Shown: piece after piece, positions 1 through 5,538 of the stretch | How positions within the stretch are numbered: the first letter of the stretch is position 1 | Layout of the letters: each line of letters starts with the position of its first letter | Source: an uncultured Lachnospiraceae bacterium | GTDB taxonomy: Bacteria; Bacillota; Clostridia; Lachnospirales; Lachnospiraceae | Assembly (NCBI GenBank): GCA_910585255.1 | Contig: CAJUEI010000180.1 | Location: 1 to 7,734, forward strand | Direction: 5' to 3' | DNA: 7,734 nt | Translations under genes and position numbers: made by a program | Notes under the pieces: generated by a model | Databases searched by the model: none | What the model was told of the DNA's origin: nothing | What the model saw: the letters and a program-made list of their open reading frames with translations, nothing else

Positions 1-27
1 TCAAGGTTGGTTTATATTTCATATACT

Positions 28-77
28 GTTCAATTATCAATGTTCTGTCTGCCTGCACACTCTTTATCAGTGACAGC
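28..77 (-). other. Probable leader of an rRNA-type operon running off the left edge
   Basis: Read on the minus strand, the stretch after the promoter contains ACATTGATAATTGAAC (28-43). This resembles the TTGAAAACTGAA-like boxA/leader sequences found before and between Clostridia rRNA genes. No 16S sequence is inside the window, so the assignment is by resemblance only. A tRNA cluster or another strongly expressed operon is also possible. Confidence 0.4.
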
Positions 78-83
78 TTAATC

Positions 84-112
84 ATATTACCATGTTTCTA
101 CTATTTTGTCAA
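84..112 (-). promoter_or_regulatory. Strong sigma-A-type promoter, leftward
   Basis: On the minus strand a perfect -35 TTGACA (107-112) is followed after exactly 17 bp by TAATAT (84-89), preceded by TGG, an extended -10. Transcription should start near 77 and run left out of the window. The strength and the leader behind it suggest an rRNA operon or similarly high-output unit. A second TTGACA copy lies 12 bp upstream (119-124). Confidence 0.7.
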
Positions 113-126
113 TAATTTTGTCAATA
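103..126. repeat. 12-bp tandem duplication carrying the -35 hexamer
   Basis: The unit ATTTTGTCAATA occurs twice head to tail (103-114 and 115-126). Each copy contains TGTCAA, which is TTGACA on the minus strand, so the duplication repeats the -35 box. The upstream copy has only a weak possible -10 (TAGAAA, 95-100, 18-bp spacing). Confidence 0.85.
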
Positions 127-178
127 ATTTTTTCCATTTATTTTTCACATTTATTTTTTTTATAGAGATCATCAAGTA

Positions 179-299
179 GGGAAGGTTACTTCCCCCACTC
201 GCCGCACCAGGCGTCTGTCAGCCCTGCTGACCTATTTCCTTTAGATGCCCATATGCATAAATAGCGGAAAACCTTTAATTTTGCTGGCTCCCCGCTATT
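179..299. other. Cluster of four consecutive hairpins in intergenic DNA
   Basis: Four inverted repeats follow each other. GGGAAG/CTTCCC spans 179-194 (loop GTTA), CGCC/GGCG spans 200-213, GTCAGC/GCTGAC spans 217-231 (loop CCT) and AATAGCGG/CCGCTATT spans 260-299 (24-nt interior). None is followed by a T-run on either strand, so they are not classic terminators. The block is more GC-rich than its flanks. It could be a structured RNA or the tail of the leftward operon; I recognise no known riboswitch. The rest of the 130-549 gap is AT-rich and shows nothing I can support. Confidence 0.4.
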
Positions 300-549
300 C
301 GAATTCCACTATATTCCATCTCTAATATAACACCCCTATCTGCCTCATAAAAAACAGATTCCATTATTTCGGATAATAATCATAATAATTTTCATATAAA
401 TCCAGAAATTGCACCTACAAACTTAATAAAAGTTTGCATAAAATATAAAATCAATTTACTTCTAGTCCCAGAGAATATTCTCCATAACCTAACTACATCT
501 GCCAACATTGCCATAATAAATACTAACATAAAACCAATGTCATAATTCA

Positions 550-1272
550 CTATACAACATTTATAATCTCTGCAATCCAATCCATAATATAATTATGATT
601 ATAAATAGCACTCAATATCTGACTTTCCCGTATCATTCCTAAAATCTGCTGTCCTGTCTTTGTTCCGGCTGCGGCTGTCACCACTAAACATAAAACCCAA
701 AGTACAATCAATGCTTTTAACCCTCCAACCGCTGCTCCTCCCAGTCGATTCAGCCAGCTTAATCCAGGCAGTTTAAAGATTCCTTCGATTAATTGTGTCA
801 AGATCAAAACCCCGATTCCAGCCACTGCAAAACTAAGCACAAAAGCAATTGCACTCACTGCAACCTTTGCCAATACCCCGCTGATATAATCCTCAAATGC
901 ACTCACTCCCAATACCTGATATACCTGTTCCACATTATTTTTTGTGAGAGCCGCCCGGATATACTTCGGCAAAGGCAGCTGTTCAATCGCATAGGCCTGA
1001 TCTGAAATAGAAAGCAGCCCATTTTTTAATTTCTCCTCCAGCATCTCATCTACATAGACATCTGTTTTTTCCTGAATCTGTTCGTATAATGTTGTTCTCT
1101 GCTGCAGATATTCTTCCACCCTAGGAGCCAGATTTCTGCTTATTACAATCACTACAAACAACGCTACTACCGAAACAATCATTTTAACCAAACCTTTTCG
1201 ATACCCATTTCCGATACTAAGCACCACATAAAGCAGCACAACAATTAATAACCAATTATTTATGCCTTCCAT
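550..1272 (-). CDS. CvpA family membrane protein
   Basis: This is a 240-residue protein. Predicted membrane segments lie near residues 6-22, 27-46, 133-160 and 180-201. The family-typical stretch LNRLGGAAVGGLKALIV (174-190) leads into the last one. Between helices 2 and 3 sits a charged region of about 85 residues, longer than in minimal CvpA proteins (around 160-180 residues). Known CvpA members are inner-membrane proteins first linked to colicin V production; some affect envelope homeostasis, and the molecular role is unsettled. The start is an ATG with AGAGGA six bases upstream. The gene lies 79 bp behind the DUF5711 gene on the same strand, so co-transcription is likely, with an inverted repeat in the gap. 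The C-terminal tail after the last helix (about 38 residues) ends in TAG. The family call is fairly secure; a specific function is not. Confidence 0.8.
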   Translation of the reverse strand: MEGINNWLLIVVLLYVVLSIGNGYRKGLVKMIVSVVALFVVIVISRNLAPRVEEYLQQRTTLYEQIQEKTDVYVDEMLEEKLKNGLLSISDQAYAIEQLPLPKYIRAALTKNNVEQVYQVLGVSAFEDYISGVLAKVAVSAIAFVLSFAVAGIGVLILTQLIEGIFKLPGLSWLNRLGGAAVGGLKALIVLWVLCLVVTAAAGTKTGQQILGMIRESQILSAIYNHNYIMDWIAEIINVV

Positions 1273-1297
1273 ACTTTTCCTCTTTCTCCCTTGTTTC

Positions 1298-1343
1298 TAA
1301 TCTCATTATGTGAACCACCCATTGTCTAAAACCAATGAGATTA
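1298..1343. repeat. Perfect 10-bp inverted repeat between the DUF5711 and cvpA genes
   Basis: TAATCTCATT (1298-1307) and AATGAGATTA (1334-1343) are exact inverted copies separated by 26 bp. On the minus strand an alternative smaller hairpin, CATTG/CAATG, overlaps the same bases. No T-run follows, so it is not a normal terminator. It sits just upstream of the cvpA ribosome binding site and would form in the message between the two cistrons, where it could affect processing or stability. Confidence 0.6.
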
Positions 1344-1351
1344 CGGTAACC

Positions 1352-2587
1352 TTATTTCAAACGAATATCATTAATAGAAGACGAGTTTACCCACACATAT
1401 CGAAACCCTATAATCTGTTTAAATAATATAATATTTTTCTCAAAAGTATACTCAAATTTTTTATCACCATCCAGGGAATAAATACATACGCTATTATCAT
1501 TATATAAAATCACTTGATCCTCTGCAAATGAAATATTCTTATAATCCTGTTCCAGCAGCACTTCCTTTGTCAATTTTCCCAGTTTATCATAAATCTGCAG
1601 CAAATACACACCTCCAGCTTCTGTATCATTTAATACAATACCAACATTTTCTCCACTGTAAAAAACACTGTGAATTTCTTTCTCTATCTCAACAATCTGA
1701 ATTAATTCTGGAATTTCTTTCATCCGAAAGAAAATAAGCCGACTGTCTGCAAATGCACAAACTATCGTATTATCTAAAAAAACAACTTCTGGTATCAGCA
1801 CATCTCCCAATTCCTTTTTACTATAACCACCGACCAATTTTTCAATATAATTCTGTCCGACCTCCGAAAAATTATAAAATACCAATGAATTTTCCAGTTC
1901 ATTTTCTGCAATATCAATTAAAGATACCACTAATTTTCTTCCGTCTTCTGAAAGATCGACAGACATAGGATAGCCGTTTCTTTCCAAGAACGTTTTCATT
2001 CCCACCAATTCTTTTCCGTTCTTATCATATATTTTAATATAGTTTGTCCCATTATTTTCCAATACAGCCGCCACAACTCCCTGAGAAGCAACCGATATAG
2101 AAGTAATTGGATACTCTGTTGTAATTGCTCCTTGGCTTCCAGAGCGATTAAACAAATAAATCGAATTTTCTTTCTGACCTGCTACAGCTACATAATCTTT
2201 GCACAAATCAATAATGGGATTTTTTATCTCATAGGCCTGCCCCCATATCAGCACACCATTCTTATCCAAACAGGAAATTCCATCCATACTATAGCGAAGA
2301 ATATAATCTCCATATGTAATATAAGTCATATTTCCCGATTCTGTTAATTCTGTTAAAGTCAGCACATCATATCCTGTATAAGTCCTATTCTTCTCATAAA
2401 AATGAATCCCTGTTAGGAATAATACCATAATCAGTACAATACCGATTCCTCTTTTTACCACTTTACCAACCGGAGGCAGAATCTTTTTTGGGTTTGTTAC
2501 ACCTTCCTTTACCAGTTCACCCTTACCTATCTGTTTTAATAATGCAGCCCTGCCATCCTTTTTTACAAATTGTCTTATGTCCGCCAT
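1352..2587 (-). CDS. DUF5711-family membrane-anchored beta-propeller-like protein
   Basis: The protein has 411 residues. A basic N-terminal region (about 1-46) precedes one membrane helix (about 47-64), so the N-terminus should be inside and the remaining ~345 residues outside. The outer part has repeated short beta-rich modules typical of a propeller or WD40-like fold: a YILRYSMDGISCLDKNG stretch (95-111), LIWGQAYEIKNP (113-124), then IYLFNRSG (143-150), IKIYDKNGKEL (184-194) and LLQIYDKLGKL (329-339). The order LRYS-DG, VASQGVVAAVLE, NGYPMSVDLSEDG and LVFYNFSEVG matches what I know of DUF5711, a family common in Lachnospiraceae with no assigned function. The ATG has GAGG eight bases upstream. 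It lies 76 bp downstream of the LysM gene and 79 bp before cvpA on the same strand. A TATAAT in the upstream gap may give it its own promoter. No catalytic motif is visible; a structural or binding role is inference. Confidence 0.75.
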   Translation of the reverse strand: MADIRQFVKKDGRAALLKQIGKGELVKEGVTNPKKILPPVGKVVKRGIGIVLIMVLFLTGIHFYEKNRTYTGYDVLTLTELTESGNMTYITYGDYILRYSMDGISCLDKNGVLIWGQAYEIKNPIIDLCKDYVAVAGQKENSIYLFNRSGSQGAITTEYPITSISVASQGVVAAVLENNGTNYIKIYDKNGKELVGMKTFLERNGYPMSVDLSEDGRKLVVSLIDIAENELENSLVFYNFSEVGQNYIEKLVGGYSKKELGDVLIPEVVFLDNTIVCAFADSRLIFFRMKEIPELIQIVEIEKEIHSVFYSGENVGIVLNDTEAGGVYLLQIYDKLGKLTKEVLLEQDYKNISFAEDQVILYNDNSVCIYSLDGDKKFEYTFEKNIILFKQIIGFRYVWVNSSSINDIRLK

Positions 2588-2627
2588 ATTTTCTTCCTCT
2601 AGGCATTATGTATGATTACAATTTCTC

Positions 2628-2633
2628 ATTATA
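2628..2633 (-). promoter_or_regulatory. Possible -10 box for the DUF5711 gene
   Basis: A perfect TATAAT on the minus strand lies about 40 bp before the start codon, in the gap after the LysM stop. The expected -35 position reads GTGCGT, a poor match, so this would be a weak or activator-dependent internal promoter of the leftward operon. Confidence 0.35.
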
Positions 2634-2663
2634 CAATACTTCCTTCAAAAACGCACGTCTTTT

Positions 2664-3908
2664 TTAAGGAAGATAAATCTCCTGCCCTGGATAGATTTTA
2701 TCTCCATCCTCAATCCCATTTGCCTCCTTAATTGCAGATACCATATGATCTGACTGATAGACAGCAATACATATCGATGTCAATGTCTCCCCTTTTTTTA
2801 CCGTATAATAATATCCCGCCTGTCCACTTATACTCTGTATTCCAGATGTTTCTGCCGTAGTTGTCTCTATTATTGTTTCTATTGTTGTTTCTTCTTCTGT
2901 CTCTGTCTCTTTCTCTGTTGTAGTTTCCTGCACTGATGTTGTTTCTATTATAGCAGACTCCTCTGTATTCAGTATAGTTTCTTCACTTGTTTCTGTACTT
3001 TGCATGGGAAAATTTTGTATTGTACCACTTTCTGTCTCAGTCGGATAAACATCACCCTTTACTTGTTCTACTGCTATTGTTTCGGTATCCTGCCTCAGCA
3101 CAGAAACAGCAAGCTGATGTACCTGACTTTCTAACTGCTGCATCTTATCATAATCCCGAACAAAAACCGTTCCTGCTGCCAATATGGCAATCACCAGGCA
3201 AGTACATGCCGTATACAGTGTACTGCTCCATTTCTTTTTTGTATGAGTATCCTGCTTTTCCTGTACCAGCATCCGATAATTGGAAGTCACCCGATCTTCA
3301 TTTTGTTCGTCCACACTTTCCCCTGGTGCCTGCTCTACCATATACTCCTGCATCTGTTCATTTTTTTCATAGTAAACATAATAACCAGAAAGCCTCGCAA
3401 GCTGCCCATTTTCATAGGCATAGAATTCTTCTTCTTTTTCTTTTTTATCGATTAAAAATAAAACCTTATCTACTCCTCCGAAATTATCTACATGTGTTTT
3501 AAATAGTCCTGCATCTACTTCTCTTACTGAATCATTTCTTGCATAAAACCAGCCTACAATTTCTAAATCATTAAAATATTGTTTAATTTTTTCATATAGA
3601 TCCGTCCATACCTTATCGGTAAATTTCAAGGTACTGCCCTCTTGTTCTATCTCCTCTGCCCTAACTGCTCCAGAGATAAACAGATACGTTTCTCCTCCAT
3701 ATTTCTTACAGCTTCCCATAAGAACACCTGTCTGATACTCCTGTCCGCTTTTCTCCCACAATTTACGGATATAAGTCATCACATAATCTTCTATATATAC
3801 TTTACGGTAATCTTCTCCGCTTCCAATCTGCCGAAAATTTCTTGGTAGCTTTACTGGAAATCCCACTGTTTTTTCTTCTTTATTATCACTATAAATAATC
3901 TCAATCAT
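2664..3908 (-). CDS. Membrane protein with N-terminal MPN/JAMM-like domain and C-terminal LysM
   Basis: This start gives 414 residues; an alternative GTG at 3918-3920 adds four. I prefer the ATG at 3906-3908 because GGGG lies six bases upstream, while the GTG has its purine run only three bases away. Numbering below is from the GTG. Residues about 40-195 resemble an MPN (JAB1/Mov34) fold: a GVLMGS strand at 65-70 and IVGWFYARNDSVREVDAGLFKTH at 121-143. The metal-binding His residues of active JAMM enzymes (HxH...SxxD) are absent, so it is probably not an enzyme. KKK (228-230) precedes one membrane helix (231-254), then a short coiled-coil-like stretch, then a Thr/Glu/Ser stalk (about 292-360), then a LysM (369-417) with YTVKKGETLTSI and KIYPGQEIYLP. 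LysM binds peptidoglycan, so the C-terminus should be outside and the MPN-like part inside. It heads the leftward group with the DUF5711 and cvpA genes. Confidence 0.75.
   Translation of the reverse strand: MIEIIYSDNKEEKTVGFPVKLPRNFRQIGSGEDYRKVYIEDYVMTYIRKLWEKSGQEYQTGVLMGSCKKYGGETYLFISGAVRAEEIEQEGSTLKFTDKVWTDLYEKIKQYFNDLEIVGWFYARNDSVREVDAGLFKTHVDNFGGVDKVLFLIDKKEKEEEFYAYENGQLARLSGYYVYYEKNEQMQEYMVEQAPGESVDEQNEDRVTSNYRMLVQEKQDTHTKKKWSSTLYTACTCLVIAILAAGTVFVRDYDKMQQLESQVHQLAVSVLRQDTETIAVEQVKGDVYPTETESGTIQNFPMQSTETSEETILNTEESAIIETTSVQETTTEKETETEEETTIETIIETTTAETSGIQSISGQAGYYYTVKKGETLTSICIAVYQSDHMVSAIKEANGIEDGDKIYPGQEIYLP
2841..3045 (-). repeat. Low-complexity Thr/Glu stalk region inside the LysM gene
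   Basis: The + strand is dominated by short TCT, GTT and TTC runs. On the coding strand this gives a stretch of about 67 residues made mostly of Thr, Glu, Ser and Ile (for example VQETTTEKETETEEETT). Such segments act as extended wall-spanning linkers between a membrane helix and a LysM domain. The region is prone to length change by replication slippage, so strain-to-strain variation would not be surprising. Confidence 0.7.
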
Positions 3909-3961
3909 CCCTATCCCCACTTTCCCCTTACTGGTATCCTTTCCAATATCCTTTTTGGGGA

Positions 3962-3970
3962 ATCATATCA
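3962..3970 (-). promoter_or_regulatory. Candidate extended -10 promoter of the leftward LysM operon
   Basis: TGATATGAT on the minus strand is an extended -10 element (TGn plus TATGAT), about 54 bp before the preferred ATG. No good -35 is seen 17 bp upstream. Farther up, TTGACA (4105-4110) pairs with a poorer -10 (TATTTT, 16-bp spacing) and is an alternative. Either would drive the three membrane-protein genes. Confidence 0.4.
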
Positions 3971-4172
3971 CACCTGTTTGAAAAAAATGTGCGTATTCTG
4001 TCACGGGAAACCGGATTCTTTGTGATAAAATCTCCTGCATTTCAACATAATTCCCGCTGAATCACTTTCCTTTTGCAGACAGAAAATAAGTTTCTCTTTC
4101 CTTATGTCAATCTTTTCCGTTTATTTTATGATTAAAGAAAAAAGATTTGTTAATACTGTAGGATAAATGCAT

Positions 4173-4216
4173 CTGGCTGCATCTTTTTTTATCTTCTGCT
4201 TCTGCTTTGCAGCCAG
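4173..4216 (+). promoter_or_regulatory. 9-bp inverted repeat just upstream of the yyaC ribosome binding site
   Basis: CTGGCTGCA (4173-4181) and TGCAGCCAG (4208-4216) are exact inverted copies around a 26-nt pyrimidine-rich loop. The second arm ends six bases before AAAGGTGGA (4222-4230). If transcribed, the hairpin would sit in the yyaC leader and could influence translation or mRNA stability. There is no T-run directly after the stem, so it is not a usual terminator. Confidence 0.5.
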
Positions 4217-4235
4217 TATAGAAAGGTGGATTTTT

Positions 4236-4805
4236 GTGACTTACTATTATAATTCCTATGATCAGACGGCACCGATTCGCTTCGCGGCACAGCTTACTAA
4301 ACTACTTTCTGAGCATATGGAACCTTACCATCCTCCTGTGCTTCTCTGTATTGGAACGGATCGTTCTACCGGAGATTGTCTTGGACCTTTAATCGGATAT
4401 AAACTTTCTAGTTATTTAGAAAAACATCCGCTTATTTTATATGGTACTCTCTCTTCTCCTGTTCACGCAGGAAATTTAGATGATACACTTGATACAATAA
4501 AAGAAAAGCATCCGCATGCACCTGTTATCGCTATAGACGCTTCTCTTGGTACTTCTTCCCATATTGGTTATGTAACACTTGGAGCGGGAAGTATTCGTCC
4601 CGGACTTGGAGTAAAAAAAGAACTGCCGGAAGCTGGGGATATCTGTGTTACCGGAATTGTAAATTTTTCAGGAAAATTGAATCATCTCTGCCTTCAAACC
4701 ACACGGCTTTCTACTGTTATGCAGCTGGCTGACTGTATTAGTTTCGGTATTATCAGTGCTTTGGTTTATCGGGAAAAAGCCGAAAAAACCCTTCTTTCAC
4801 AGTAA
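4236..4805 (+). CDS. yyaC: Spore protease YyaC
   Basis: The protein has 189 residues from a GTG start. The diagnostic YyaC (DUF1256) motif CIGTDRSTGDCLGP is at 38-51, followed by PVHAGNL (75-81) and AIDASLG (99-105), then glycine-rich LGAGSIRPGLGV (115-126). The length suits the family. YyaC proteins occur almost only in endospore formers and are annotated as sporulation or germination-related proteases; the substrate is not established. I chose the GTG because AAGGTGG sits six bases upstream and the protein then begins TYYYNSYD, like relatives. An in-frame ATG at 4167 would add 23 hydrophobic residues imitating a signal peptide, but it has no ribosome binding site and would run through the upstream inverted repeat. 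The gene is divergent from the LysM operon and convergent with the HExxH gene. No sporulation-sigma promoter could be read with confidence in the 3921-4235 gap. The last five codons overlap an antisense terminator. Confidence 0.85.
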   Translation: MTYYYNSYDQTAPIRFAAQLTKLLSEHMEPYHPPVLLCIGTDRSTGDCLGPLIGYKLSSYLEKHPLILYGTLSSPVHAGNLDDTLDTIKEKHPHAPVIAIDASLGTSSHIGYVTLGAGSIRPGLGVKKELPEAGDICVTGIVNFSGKLNHLCLQTTRLSTVMQLADCISFGIISALVYREKAEKTLLSQ

Positions 4806-4820
4806 TTTTGTTAAGAAGGG
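4783..4820 (-). terminator. Rho-independent terminator for the leftward zinc-ribbon/HExxH operon
   Basis: On the minus strand CCCTTCTT (4813-4820) pairs with AAGAAGGG (4789-4796) around a 16-nt loop and is followed at once by TTTTTT (4783-4788). It ends transcription coming from the 4994-7431 gene pair. It lies across the last codons and stop of yyaC on the opposite strand, so the two 3' ends overlap. The long loop makes it less than ideal. Confidence 0.6.
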
Positions 4821-4823
4821 GAC

Positions 4824-4963
4824 GCAGGCAGGAGAAAAGGATTCTTTGCTGGGGTCGTTTGCACTAAAGCTTCCTCGCAGCGGACACATAAGGCACGAAA
4901 AAACCGTGCCTAAGTGCCGGCGGGAAGCAATACCCCTGCAAAGAATCCTTTTCTCCTGCCTGC
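4824..4963. repeat. 140-nt long imperfect palindrome (MITE-like or structured RNA)
   Basis: The outer arms, 4824-4849 and 4938-4963, are perfect 26-bp inverted copies. After one T/T mismatch they continue as GGGGT/ACCCC. Inside, GCTTCC/GGAAGC (4869-4874, 4923-4928), CGC/GCG, CGG/CCG and CAC/GTG segments pair with small bulges up to an apex AGGCACG/CGTGCCT (4891-4897, 4905-4911) with loop AAAAAAC. It fills most of the gap between the convergent yyaC and HExxH genes and contains no gene. A small non-autonomous mobile repeat is likely, since such elements favour convergent gaps. No clear target-site duplication is visible. A bidirectional termination barrier is another reading. Confidence 0.75.
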
Positions 4964-4993
4964 TGTTTATTCTAACCAGAAAGAAAAACTATT

Positions 4994-5506
4994 CTATACT
5001 CTTTCGTCTACATTAATTCCCCGCAGGGCATCTCCTTCTATCTGCTTTCGGTTTCTTTCATATGGATTCTCTTCTGAATATTTAATCGTAGTGGAGGTAA
5101 CTCCTCCTGCTACATAAGAAGTTCCACATTCTGGACATACTGCTAATTTTAATGTTACACTTGCCGACATTAACTTGGCATTATCTTTGCTTCCTTCTCT
5201 TCTGGCATTTGCTACATGCTGCTGCTCGTGAGCCGAAACCATTGCAGCCGAACTTTTCGGCGAAATATGCCCCGGAGCTTTAAAGGATACATTCCCTTCG
5301 TCCGAGCCGTCTACATATTTTCTGTTTTTACAGGTCATACACTCAGAAGGTTTTACTTTTTTCGAACCCGGAAGTCTACTCTCTTCCTCTGCTTTTTTGG
5401 TTTCTTCTGTCTGATTGACACCAATCTGTGCTGTTCTTCCTGTCTGAGCCGCTGGTGAATACGTTGTTTCATATGCATTTCTTCCAAATCCAATTCCCTC
5501 TACCAT
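4994..5506 (-). CDS. Small HExxH putative metalloprotease-like protein with two CxxC pairs
   Basis: The protein has 170 residues from an ATG with AAAGGAG nine bases upstream. The frame is open 21 codons further upstream into the zinc-ribbon gene, but that extension has no comparable signal. A flexible polar N-terminal part (1-50) is followed by CMTC (56-59), then VSAHEQQHVANA (90-101) with the zincin motif HExxH at H93-H97, then CPEC (124-127) and SYVAGGVTSTT (130-140). HEQ-HVA followed by a YxxGG segment recalls the SprA-related/CJM1_0395 putative metalloprotease family, though the cysteine pairs suggest an added structural zinc site. No signal peptide or membrane helix is seen, so it is probably cytoplasmic. 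It follows the zinc-ribbon gene by 32 bp and should share its transcript, which ends at 4783-4820. Activity is inferred from the motif only; an inactive zinc-binding protein is possible. Confidence 0.65.
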   Translation of the reverse strand: MVEGIGFGRNAYETTYSPAAQTGRTAQIGVNQTEETKKAEEESRLPGSKKVKPSECMTCKNRKYVDGSDEGNVSFKAPGHISPKSSAAMVSAHEQQHVANARREGSKDNAKLMSASVTLKLAVCPECGTSYVAGGVTSTTIKYSEENPYERNRKQIEGDALRGINVDERV

Positions 5507-5538
5507 TGTAATACACTCCTTTCTAAATTGCTTCTCTT

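Noticed and set aside
179..299. Riboswitch in the hairpin block
   Set aside because: I compared it by memory with cobalamin, FMN, glycine, SAM, lysine, T-box and cyclic-di-GMP consensus elements and saw no matching core.
275..364. 29-codon minus-strand frame starting MESVFYEADRG
   Set aside because: The composition looks protein-like, but there is no ribosome binding site, it is very short, and it runs into the hairpin block. A degraded gene is possible but cannot be supported.
392..580. 62-codon minus-strand open frame overlapping the end of the CvpA gene
   Set aside because: It begins inside cvpA in another frame, has no ribosome binding site, and reads as chance translation of AT-rich DNA.
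2645..2666. Terminator after the LysM gene at the A-run/T-run around ACGCACGT
   Set aside because: The symmetry leaves only a two-base loop and weak A-T pairs, so a stable hairpin is unlikely.
2987..3502. 171-codon + strand frame opposite the LysM gene
   Set aside because: It is an antisense shadow of a well-supported gene. Its Phe/Leu/His/Pro-rich content is what the complement of Glu/Lys/Thr-rich coding DNA gives.
4824..4963. CRISPR array or tandem repeat
   Set aside because: There are only two arms, in inverted orientation, with no regularly spaced direct repeats.
4756..5117. Two + strand frames (86 and 67 codons) across the yyaC 3' end and the large hairpin
   Set aside because: They cross the palindrome and the antisense HExxH gene, and have no start signals or protein-like composition.
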